A DNA stretch of 64,000 bases from Hirschia sp964352025 (GTDB taxonomy: Bacteria > Pseudomonadota > Alphaproteobacteria > Caulobacterales > Hyphomonadaceae): the NCBI GenBank assembly GCA_964352025.1, contig CAYGPZ010000008.1, positions 67,888 to 131,887 on the forward strand. The letters run 5' to 3'. The notes under the pieces were generated by a model that was not told where the DNA came from, did no database searches, and saw only the letters and a list, made by a program, of their open reading frames with translations. How positions within the stretch are numbered: position 1 is the stretch's first letter; every line of letters starts with the position of its first letter. Positions 1 to 8,900 of this stretch are shown here, in pieces. Made by a program: the position numbers and the translations under genes.

Positions 1-715
1 CATAACTGACTGTCCAGCGATTGGTGATCCTTTGCGTGACCGCCCTGCTCCTCTGTACAACCCAAATGATTGCGTTGATAACGAAACAAAGGGTGTAAAA
101 CTCAACAAGGAATCCGGTTCTAGAAAACTAAAACCCGGCGTGTATTGCGGCGGCCTAAAGATTGAAGAAGTCAAAGCTGAATTAGAGCCAGGCATTTACA
201 TCATAAAAGGCGGCGAACTAAAGGTCGATAAAGGTGGAACCCTCATTGCCGACGGTGTTGGGTTTGTGCTCGTGGACAGCGCAAAGCTACGTTTCAAGAA
301 AAATTCTACGATAGAGCTACATGCGCCAAGAGATGGACCTATGGCTGGATTATTATTCTTTGAACGTCCTCCATTGGCGAAAAAGTCGAAGAAGAAAAAA
401 GATGATGACCACGACGATGATGATGACGACGATAAAAGCACCAAAACTGAAACTGAGCTTGAAGCTTTAAAACATAATATTCAAAGCGACGACATGCGCG
501 TCATGGTTGGCACAGTATATATGCCTTATGGTGACTTCTTGATCGATGGTGACAACCCTGTCTCGGACCAATCAGAATACACAGTCATTATTGCAAATTC
601 ATTTCAGCTCAAAAATGGTCCAAACCTCATTATTCGTACGAATTACCACCTTTCAGACGTTCCCCTCCCCCAAGGTGTTGGGGCGCAAGATGTCACTATT
701 CGTCTAAAAAGGTAA
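1..715 (+). CDS. TadG-like pilus assembly protein, C-terminal part (partial)
   Basis: The reading frame is open to the left edge (frame from base 2), so only the C-terminal part is visible. It contains a repeated glycine-rich beta pattern (PGVYCGGLKI, PGIYIIKGGELKV, GVGFVLVDSAKLRFKKNSTIELHAP) typical of the C-terminal region of TadG-related proteins, which are cell-envelope components associated with Tad/Flp pili. A very charged insert of Lys and Asp/His (about bases 379-438) interrupts this region and is probably a disordered surface loop. The stop is at 713-715. No other tad gene is in view, so the assignment rests on the sequence pattern alone. A polymer-forming cell-surface protein is the main alternative. 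Confidence 0.6.
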   Translation, partial: ITDCPAIGDPLRDRPAPLYNPNDCVDNETKGVKLNKESGSRKLKPGVYCGGLKIEEVKAELEPGIYIIKGGELKVDKGGTLIADGVGFVLVDSAKLRFKKNSTIELHAPRDGPMAGLLFFERPPLAKKSKKKKDDDHDDDDDDDKSTKTETELEALKHNIQSDDMRVMVGTVYMPYGDFLIDGDNPVSDQSEYTVIIANSFQLKNGPNLIIRTNYHLSDVPLPQGVGAQDVTIRLKR

Positions 716-791
716 TATTTTTCAGAACATTGTTAAGCTTTGTTAGCGCTTTTCGGGTAAAGTATCATCATATATTTCTATGAGATAATAC

Positions 792-2012
792 ATGACCTTT
801 TTTAATGCCCTCATTGTTGATGATGATCCTGTTTTCCAAGTCGTGGCAGAAGACCTCATCCGTGCGCAGGGCGTAGAGGATGTTAAAATCGCGCATGATG
901 GCGTACATGCGCTAGAGATATATGATAGCAATCCACATATAGTTGATCTCATTTGTTGTGACCTGAACATGCCAAATATGGATGGCGTGTCATTCATACG
1001 GGAATTGAGCCGCCGCAAATTTTATGGGTCTCTCATAATAGTCTCCAGCGAAGACTTAGACCTTTTAGATACCGTCACAAGACTAGCGCGCATCCAACAG
1101 ATTTCTGTGCTTGGAACCATCAAAAAACCTCTTGAAGTAGAAGCTTTGACTAAGGTCTTAGGCTCTATTGATGCTAACGAATTTTCGGGTAGTAAAAAGC
1201 AGGCCGACAAAAGTGTTTGGAGTGGTCGTCGGACGAACCAAGTTATCCATGAGCGTCGTTTCAATCCAGTATACCAACCTAAACTAAGCTTGATATCCAA
1301 AAAGATTGAAAGCGTTGAAGTGCTTGGACGTGTTCTGGGTGATAGTGGAGAATATGAGTCTCCTGCTCCATTTTTAGAAGCTGCTGAGAACCATGGTGTC
1401 ATTACCCGTGCAACAGAAGATTTAGCGGAACAAGTCGCGCATGATTTAGCCCGGTGGGCGAAACAAAACCGCGACTTGAAAGCCTCTATAAATCTAAGCC
1501 CACTCAGCTTATCGGATATTCAATTTCCAGACAGGCTGGAACGTATTTTCAGGCTCCAGAACATAGATCGCCGCCTGATCACGCTGGAAATTACGGAAAA
1601 CCGCGTCATGTCCTACGGCGCAGATATGCTGGATGTGTTATCGCGTTTCCGCCTAAAAGGGTTTCGTCTTTCATTGGACGATTTTGGAACGGGTGCAGCG
1701 TCCATTGAGCAATTGCGCCTATACCCATTCAACGAATTGAAGATCGATCAGACATTCATAAAAGATGTGACGAGCAACCCTTTCAGTAAAATAGCCGTTG
1801 ATACTGCTATCAAAATGGGTCGTCAGCTTGATCTACGTGTTGTGGCAGAAGGTATTGAAGATAAAGAAAGTCTTCAATATGTCCGAAGTCAGGGGATTGA
1901 TGAAGTACAAGGTTTCCTTATCGCGAAACCAATGACAGCAGCAGAACTCACAAACTGGACAAACCAAATCGCTGAACGTAGCCGCAAGAATAAAACGCAA
2001 TCAGCTGCTTGA
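792..2012 (+). CDS. REC-EAL response regulator, predicted c-di-GMP phosphodiesterase
   Basis: 406 residues. The N-terminal receiver domain (about 1-125) has the acidic pocket DDD at 10-12, phospho-acceptor Asp57 in CDLNMPNMDG, and Lys in IKKPL. An EAL domain fills about residues 155-395. The signature reads EVLGR instead of EALxR but keeps the metal-binding Glu. Asn in INLSP, Glu in EITEN, the DDFGTG loop, Lys in KIDQTF, Glu in AEGIE and Gln in QGF are all present, so the enzyme should hydrolyse c-di-GMP. The layout matches RocR-like regulators. No sensor kinase gene adjoins it, so the partner is unknown. The start ATG lies 76 bases after the TadG-like gene. Confidence 0.88.
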   Translation: MTFFNALIVDDDPVFQVVAEDLIRAQGVEDVKIAHDGVHALEIYDSNPHIVDLICCDLNMPNMDGVSFIRELSRRKFYGSLIIVSSEDLDLLDTVTRLARIQQISVLGTIKKPLEVEALTKVLGSIDANEFSGSKKQADKSVWSGRRTNQVIHERRFNPVYQPKLSLISKKIESVEVLGRVLGDSGEYESPAPFLEAAENHGVITRATEDLAEQVAHDLARWAKQNRDLKASINLSPLSLSDIQFPDRLERIFRLQNIDRRLITLEITENRVMSYGADMLDVLSRFRLKGFRLSLDDFGTGAASIEQLRLYPFNELKIDQTFIKDVTSNPFSKIAVDTAIKMGRQLDLRVVAEGIEDKESLQYVRSQGIDEVQGFLIAKPMTAAELTNWTNQIAERSRKNKTQSAA

Positions 2013-2168
2013 TGACATAAGCCGACAGCCGCATTTGGAAAATAATTCAAGGCGCGGCCTAAAATTTACTCAAAATAGAGATAAAAAATGCCTTTATCGG
2101 GTTGAACGCGACCATGTTACGCGGCAAACCGCATAGACATGTGCTCCGAATTTCGGTTAAGCACAGAC

Positions 2169-2189
2169 TCGTCTAAATTCTTAAGACGA
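2169..2189. repeat. Short inverted repeat TCGTCT/AGACGA in the leader of the SDR gene
   Basis: TCGTCT at 2169-2174 and AGACGA at 2184-2189 flank an AT-rich spacer, 24 bases before the start codon at 2213. It could be an operator or a leader hairpin. No regulator is indicated. The rest of 2013-2212 shows no gene. Confidence 0.3.
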
Positions 2190-2212
2190 ATGAATCACAC
2201 AGGACAGGTGTC

Positions 2213-3217
2213 ATGTCAGGCAAACTCATCACAGTATTCGGTGGATCCGGTTTTATAGGTCGTTACGCAGTGCGCGCTTTGTGTAAAGCAGGATGGCGCG
2301 TAAGAGTTGCCGTTCGAAACCCAATGAATGCGGGTGACATGCGCCTTAGCGGAGAAGTTGGCCAAGTTCAGATCATTCAGGCAAATGTTCGTAACCGCCC
2401 TTCTATTGTTCGCGCCCTAGATGGTGCCGATGCTGTTCTAAACCTTGTCGGTATTTTGTTTGAGCGCGGTCGCCAAAGCTTTAACGGCACACAATTGCTT
2501 GGTGCTCAAAACATCGCTGAATTTGCAGCCGAAGCTGGTATTGAACAGTTTGTGCAACTCTCTGCTATCGGTGCAGACACGAATTCCAAGTCGAACTATT
2601 CGCAATCCAAAGCCGAAGCAGAAGACGTGGTTCTCTCCAAAATTCCAACGGCGACTATTCTTCGTCCAAGCGTGGTTTTTGGGCCGGAAGATGATTTCTT
2701 CAACAAGTTTTCTAGTCTGGCTGCTATGTCGCCAGCCCTCCCGCTTATCGGTGGTGGTAAAACAAAATTCCAACCTGTTTTTGTAGGTGATCTAGCTGAC
2801 GCAATTGTCGGCGCACTTGATAATTCAGAAGCTCAGGGCCGCACATACGAAATCGGCGGACCAACGACTTATAGCTTTAAAGAGCTACTTCAGTTTGTTC
2901 TAGAAACAACTGATCGTCGCCGTATACTTTTGCCAATTCCATTCTTTGCAGCAGAGCTAAAAGGCATGGCGCTTGATCTGATGTTCAAGCTATGGCCATT
3001 CCACGCACCGCCACTAACTGGCGATCAGGTGCATCTATTGAAGTCTGACAATATTGTGGGTCTGGAAACAGACAAAAACTACGGCACGATTTCTGATCTT
3101 GGTGTGACAACACTAGAAACGATTGAAGCAATCGTACCAACTTATGTCTGGCGCTTTCGTGAATATGGACAATTCCATGTTCCTGAAAAAGACGAAGTCT
3201 CTCGCGTCGATATCTAA
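2213..3217 (+). CDS. NDUFA9-like NAD(P)-binding SDR (complex I-associated subunit family)
   Basis: 334 residues of an atypical short-chain dehydrogenase. The dinucleotide-binding loop is GGSGFIGRYAVRAL at residues 10-23. A family-type segment LNLVGILFERGRQSF follows, then QLSAIGAD and a substrate region with YSQSKAEAE (Y-x3-K). This pattern fits the NDUFA9 / complex I NAD(P)H-binding subunit family, which in bacteria is usually annotated as a sugar-epimerase-like protein of unclear reaction. A convergent uppP follows and shares a two-way terminator, a neighbourhood I recall from other Alphaproteobacteria. The start ATG is preceded by ACAGGACAGGTG. The function beyond NAD(P) binding is inference. 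Confidence 0.8.
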   Translation: MSGKLITVFGGSGFIGRYAVRALCKAGWRVRVAVRNPMNAGDMRLSGEVGQVQIIQANVRNRPSIVRALDGADAVLNLVGILFERGRQSFNGTQLLGAQNIAEFAAEAGIEQFVQLSAIGADTNSKSNYSQSKAEAEDVVLSKIPTATILRPSVVFGPEDDFFNKFSSLAAMSPALPLIGGGKTKFQPVFVGDLADAIVGALDNSEAQGRTYEIGGPTTYSFKELLQFVLETTDRRRILLPIPFFAAELKGMALDLMFKLWPFHAPPLTGDQVHLLKSDNIVGLETDKNYGTISDLGVTTLETIEAIVPTYVWRFREYGQFHVPEKDEVSRVDI

Positions 3218-3224
3218 TAGATAT

Positions 3225-3257
3225 AAAAAACGGGACCTTATTCAGGTCCCGTTTTTT
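3225..3257. terminator. Bidirectional rho-independent terminator
   Basis: AAAAAACGGGACCT at 3225-3238 pairs with AGGTCCCGTTTTTT at 3244-3257. A-tract and T-tract flank a GC stem, so it serves both the SDR gene (+) and uppP (-). Confidence 0.92.
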
Positions 3258-3279
3258 ATTATCCAAATTATTACTTTGT

Positions 3280-4128
3280 TTAAGCCACGATGTGTGGAGC
3301 CATAAACAAGAGCAATCCACCAAGTGCAAAACGGTACATAACGAATGGCAAAAAGCTCATCCGTTTCAATATCGCCATCAAAGCCGCGATAGATATAATG
3401 CCTGACACAAATGATAAGGCAGCGACATATAAGCCGTCCATCAATGTGGCATCACCTGTATTTCCACCAGACTGACTAAGCTCAAGGAATGCATACGCAC
3501 CTACAGCAGCTAGCATTGGCGCACCAATCAGCATTGAAAAACGCGCAGCTTCTTCACGGCTGAACCCGAGCGCTCTTGAAGCTGTCATCGTAATCCCAGA
3601 ACGGCTCGTTCCCGGAATAAGCGCGGCTATCGCCTGCGTCATACCAATCAAGAATGCATCTTTGATTTTCATATCTTTTTCAACGCGATGTGTCTCTCCT
3701 TTGGCATCGGCCCACCAAAGCAAAACACCAAAAAAGATAGTAGAACCCGCAACAACATAAGCATTGCGCATTCCATCTTTCATCGCATCATCCGCGAAGA
3801 TTTCCCAACCAGCTGCAATAGCTAAAGCAACAGGTGTTGCGACTATAATCATCAAGGCAAGGTGCGCGCCTTCGGATAGTGGCTTTTTAGACATTGGCGC
3901 AGATATCAGCTCGATACCGCCCACAGTCGCTTTGGCAAAATCACGCCAGAAATAAATAAGAATAGCGAACAAAGTTCCCAAGTGTGCCATTGCGTTAATC
4001 AGCAATTCTTCTGGGCCATCCAGACCAAAATAGTCAGCAGCTAGAAGCACATGCGCCGATGATGATATCGGAAGCCACTCTGTTATTCCTTGAACCAAGG
4101 CAATCAAAGCCAATTGCAAATACGACAT
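3280..4128 (-). CDS. uppP: Undecaprenyl-diphosphatase
   Basis: 282 residues, an integral membrane protein of the UppP/BacA family that dephosphorylates undecaprenyl pyrophosphate so that the lipid carrier can be reused for peptidoglycan and surface polysaccharides. The two signature motifs are present: QGITEWLPISSSAH near residue 14 and PGTSRSG in the middle. Several hydrophobic helices cover the rest, and the length is normal for the family (about 270-290). The start ATG at 4126-4128 is preceded on the minus strand by AGGGATAA. The roughly 290 bases between this gene and gltD hold two divergent promoters by inference, with no gene seen. Confidence 0.95.
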   Translation of the reverse strand: MSYLQLALIALVQGITEWLPISSSAHVLLAADYFGLDGPEELLINAMAHLGTLFAILIYFWRDFAKATVGGIELISAPMSKKPLSEGAHLALMIIVATPVALAIAAGWEIFADDAMKDGMRNAYVVAGSTIFFGVLLWWADAKGETHRVEKDMKIKDAFLIGMTQAIAALIPGTSRSGITMTASRALGFSREEAARFSMLIGAPMLAAVGAYAFLELSQSGGNTGDATLMDGLYVAALSFVSGIISIAALMAILKRMSFLPFVMYRFALGGLLLFMAPHIVA

Positions 4129-4421
4129 GTTTATCCCTAGCTCTTATAAATATTTGGATCGCGTTTTCGCACCAAATTGATACTCTAATACATTCAGAAT
4201 TGTTACGGCATGATGAATAGCAATTGATGCGCCAAACCGACATACGCACCAAATGGCGCTTAATTTTTGCGAACGATTTTCAAAAAAGCAATTTCCAGTC
4301 TGAAATTCGAATATTTTAAAACCCAAACGGTTCTTATCTCGCATTTTGTCACTTGCTCACATGAAAACAAAGTTATAAACAGTGCCGCTATTCAAGAAAA
4401 CTTAGATCGAAGAAGTCAGCC

Positions 4422-5870
4422 ATGCCAGAGAAAATGCTGAAGTTCATCTCTATTGATAAAGAGATGCCATCAAAACGCGACGCCAAAGAACGTAAAAAAG
4501 ATTTCCACGAAATCTATGCGGAATACATTGATGCAAAAGCAAATGAGCAAGCCTCACGTTGTTCTCAATGTGGTGTGCCGTTCTGTCAACAGCACTGCCC
4601 TCTTGGCAATGACATTCCAGACTGGTTGAAAATGACGGCTGAAGGGCGCCTAGAAGAAGCTTATGCTCTTTCTTCGGCGACCAACAACATGCCTGAGATC
4701 TGTGGACGCATCTGTCCTCAAGACCGCTTATGTGAAGGCAGTTGTACAATCGAACAATCTGGCCACGGGACAGTGACCATTGGTTCTGTTGAAAAATACA
4801 TCACTGATACGGCATTTGAAAACGGTTGGGTAAAACCTGTATCTCCGCCAAAAGAACGCGAGCAATCAGTTGGCATTATCGGTGCGGGTCCGGCTGGATT
4901 TGCAACAGCTGAGCAAATGCGTCGCTACGGTTACCAAGTCACGATTTATGACCGTTATGACCGCGCCGGTGGATTGCTCATGTATGGAATTCCGGGTTTC
5001 AAACTCGAGAAAGACATCGTGTTACGCCGCGAACAATACTTGAAAGATTCAGGTGTGAAGTTCGTTTACAACACAGACGTTGGTAACACTGTCACGCTTC
5101 AGGAACTTCGCCAGAAGCACGACTCTATATTGATAGCCACAGGTGTTTACAAAGCACGCGACTTGAACATGCCAGGTGAAGACGCCAAGGGTGTTCACGC
5201 AGCGCTTGATTTCTTGATCACATCAAACAAGCTCAGCCTTGGTGACAAAGTTAAACGCTTTGAATCTGGCGAGCTAAACGCTGAAGGCAAACGCGTTGTT
5301 GTTATCGGTGGTGGAGATACTGCTATGGACTGTGTCCGTACAGCGATCCGTCAAGGTGCCAAAGCGGTAACATGTATGTATCGCCGTGACCGCGAAAACA
5401 TGCCGGGTTCCCAGCGCGAGGTTATGAACGCTGAAGAAGAAGGCGTAAAGTTTGACTGGCTTTCTGCACCTAAAGAAGTTCTCGAGAAGAAAACAGGTGG
5501 CGTCAAAGCAGTAACAGCTGTTCGTATGAGACTTGGCCTTCCAGATGCTTCAGGTCGTCGCTCACCAGAGCCGATCTATGGATCTGACTACGAAGTTAAA
5601 GCCGACATGGTGATTAAAGCTCTTGGTTTCAGCCCAGAAGACCTACCAAAGCTCTTCAATGAAGATGCTCTAACGGTAAACCGCTGGGGCGCACTTAAAG
5701 TGGATCAATCCAACCTGATGACATCCCTAGATGGCGTATTTGCTGCGGGTGACATTATGCGCGGTGCTTCGCTTGTTGTGTGGGCTGTTAAAGATGGCCG
5801 TGATGCTGCTGAGCACATGCACAAATATATGAAAGCTAAAGTCGCTTCCAACAAAGTCGCAGCAGAATAG
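4422..5870 (+). CDS. gltD: Glutamate synthase (NADPH) small subunit
   Basis: 482 residues. GltD carries electrons from NADPH via FAD to the large subunit, which makes two glutamates from glutamine and 2-oxoglutarate. The N-terminal region has the cysteine clusters CSQCGVPFCQQHCP and CGRICPQDRLCEGSC, which bind the two [4Fe-4S] centres. FAD-binding GAGPAGFATAEQM and NADPH-binding VIGGGDTAMDC follow. The C-terminal FAD motif FAAGDIMRGASLVVWA is intact. It lies 83 bases upstream of gltB on the same strand, so the two subunits are presumably co-transcribed. Confidence 0.97.
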   Translation: MPEKMLKFISIDKEMPSKRDAKERKKDFHEIYAEYIDAKANEQASRCSQCGVPFCQQHCPLGNDIPDWLKMTAEGRLEEAYALSSATNNMPEICGRICPQDRLCEGSCTIEQSGHGTVTIGSVEKYITDTAFENGWVKPVSPPKEREQSVGIIGAGPAGFATAEQMRRYGYQVTIYDRYDRAGGLLMYGIPGFKLEKDIVLRREQYLKDSGVKFVYNTDVGNTVTLQELRQKHDSILIATGVYKARDLNMPGEDAKGVHAALDFLITSNKLSLGDKVKRFESGELNAEGKRVVVIGGGDTAMDCVRTAIRQGAKAVTCMYRRDRENMPGSQREVMNAEEEGVKFDWLSAPKEVLEKKTGGVKAVTAVRMRLGLPDASGRRSPEPIYGSDYEVKADMVIKALGFSPEDLPKLFNEDALTVNRWGALKVDQSNLMTSLDGVFAAGDIMRGASLVVWAVKDGRDAAEHMHKYMKAKVASNKVAAE

Positions 5871-5953
5871 CTGCACAAAAAAAGACACATGAATTTGCTA
5901 GGGAATGAGTGACATTGAGTGTCCTCTTCCCTCCACCAAGCAAGGTGAAAACG

Positions 5954-8900
5954 ATGACCGAAGAAAACAAAAACTATAAAGCCGATTACGAAGCAAAGCG
6001 TCAGGCATTGATCGACGCACATGCTTATAACCCTGCCGACGAGCACGATGCATGTGGTGTGGGTCTGGTTGTTCAAATGGATGGAAGTCCAAACCGCAAG
6101 ATTGTTGAAGCTGGTATTAAAGCGCTTAAAAACGTTTGGCACCGTGGAGCCGTTGATGCTGACGGTAAAACAGGTGACGGGGCCGGTATCCGTCTGGACG
6201 TTCCACAAGAATTTTTCCAAGCCCAAATCCGGAAAACTGGTCATAAACCTGCTAAAAACCAACCCATTTGTGTTGGTCAGATTTTTCTTCCACGTGAAGA
6301 CCTTGGTGCCCAAGAACGCGCACGTACAATCGTTGAAACTGAAGTTGTTGGCTTTGGCTTCTATGTATATGGCTGGAGACAAGTTCCAATCGACACATCA
6401 GTGATCGGAACAAAAGCGGATGCAACGCGCCCTGAAATCATGCAAATCATGTTCTATGATCCTGCTGGCCGCCCGGCTGCGGAACTAGAACGCATTCTAT
6501 ACATTTGTCGTCGACGCATCGAAAAACGTGTCCGCCAAGCAGGAATTCCTAGCTTCTACATATGTTCATTCTCTGCTCGTGCATTGATCTATAAAGGTAT
6601 GTTCCTTGCGGAAGATATCGATAAATTCTATCCTGACCTTCAGGATGAGCGCTTTGTGTCTTCAGTGGCGATTTATCACCAACGTTACTCGACAAACACA
6701 TTCCCACAATGGTGGTTGGCTCAGCCTTTCCGTATGTTGGCTCACAATGGTGAGATCAACACGATCAATGGTAACGTCAACTGGATGAAGTCTCACGAAA
6801 TCCGCATGGTTTCAGAGACTTTTCAAGGCCATGAAGAAGATATCAAACCAGTCGTTCCACAAGGGTCTTCTGACTCTGCCGCATTGGATGCTGCATTTGA
6901 ATTGCTCGTTCGCGCAGGCCGCAAAGCGACAATGGCGAAAACACTTCTTATTCCTGAAGCATGGTCAAAACGCGAAGACGTGATGCCACAAGCTCACCAA
7001 GGTCTGTACGCTTATGCAAACGCTGTGATGGAGCCATGGGATGGTCCTGCCGCTGTGTGTGCATTTGATGGCCGTTGGGCTGTTGCTGGTCTAGACCGTT
7101 CAGGTCTACGTCCAATGCGTTATGCGCTTACAACTGAAGGCGTACTCGCTGTTGGTTCTGAGACTGGTATGTGTCCCCTCGATACATCAACAATCGAACG
7201 TCGTGGCCGTGTGGCTCCGGGTGGGATGATTGCTGTAAACATCGAAGAAGGTAAGTTTTACGACCACAAAGAAGTCATTGATGCACTTGCTGCACAACAC
7301 CCTTATGACGAATGGCTGGAAAACGTTATCGAGCTAGATTCTCGTATTACTGAGGGCAAAGAACCAAAACTATTCGACAAAGAAGAACTTTTGCGTCGTC
7401 AGACTGCGGCTGGTTTCTCAATGGAAGAAACAGAATTACTTTTGTCACCAATGGTTGAGACAGGTAAAGAAGCGATTGGATCTATGGGCGATGACAGCCC
7501 AATTGCCGTGCTTTCAGAGAGCTACCGCCCTCTTTCACACTATTTCCGTCAGAACTTCTCACAGGTCACAAACCCACCAATCGACCCATTACGCGAAGAC
7601 CGCGTTATGAGTTTGAAAACGCGCTTTAAAAACCTCGGAAACATTCTGGCTGACGATGAAGCACAGTCGAACGTGTTTGTGTTGGACAGTCCGGTTCTAA
7701 CAACTGGAATGTATAACAACCTGATCGAAGTGCTGGGTGAAGGCGTTTCAATAATTGACTGTACATTTGACGCTGATGCCTCTGGTGCTGGTTCCGCTGT
7801 TTCACTACAGGCTGCCCTCGACCGCATCTGTGAAGAAGCTGAATATGCTGTTTCTCAAGGTAAAGAACACATTGTTCTAACAGACGAATTCCAAGACGCT
7901 GATAAAGCTGGAATTCCGATGATCCTTGCTGTGGGTGCCGTTCACTCTCACCTTGTTGCCAAAGAATTACGTTCTTTCTGCTCGATCACAGTCCGTTCTG
8001 CAGAATGTCTAGACACACACTATCACGCTGTATTGATCGGTGTGGGTGCGACGTGTGTGAACGCATATCTTGCAATCGAAACAATTGCTGATCGTCACGC
8101 TAAAGGCCTCATCGAAGGTGTTAGCCTTGAAGAAGCATGTCAAAACTTCAAGAAGGCAATCGACGCTGGTCTTCTGAAGATCATGTCAAAAATGGGTATC
8201 TCCGTGATATCTTCCTACCGTGGTGGTTATAACTTCGAGGCGTTGGGTCTATCTCGTGCGCTCGTGGACAACTACTTCCCCGGCCTGACATCTAAAATTT
8301 CAGGTATCGGTTTAAGCGGTCTAGCTCAAAAAACACTCGACCTGCATGACAAAGCTTGGAATGGCCAAGTCTTGGCTCTGCCTGTCGGTGGTTTCTACCG
8401 TATCCGTCGTTCTGGTGAACGTCACGCTTTGACTGGTGATCTCATTCACCAACTTCAAAAATCATGTGACACAGGCAGCTATAAAGAGTGGACGAAATAC
8501 TCCGAAGCTTTGAAAAAAGAAGCGCGCGAGCACCCTCTTCAACTGCGTGACTTGTTGGATTTCCAATCTCCAAACAAACCACTTCCAGAAGAAGAAGTTC
8601 AATCTGTCAACGAAATCCGCAAGCGTTTCGTAACACCGGGAATGTCGCTAGGTGCGCTTAGCCCTGAAGCCCACGGAACATTGAATGTTGCGATGAACCG
8701 CATTGGTGCGAAATCAGTATCCGGTGAAGGTGGTGAAGTTCGTGAGCGCTATAAGCCGATGGCAAATGGCGACAACATGAACTCAGCCATTAAACAGGTT
8801 GCGTCTGGTCGTTTCGGTGTCACAGCTGAATATCTAAACCAGTGTCGCGAAGTTGAAATTAAAGTCGCACAAGGTGCAAAACCAGGTGAAGGTGGGCAAC

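Noticed and set aside
5705..6382. 225-codon minus-strand frame across the gltD-gltB junction
   Set aside because: Antisense to two clear glutamate synthase genes; low-complexity hydrophobic peptide without a ribosome site.
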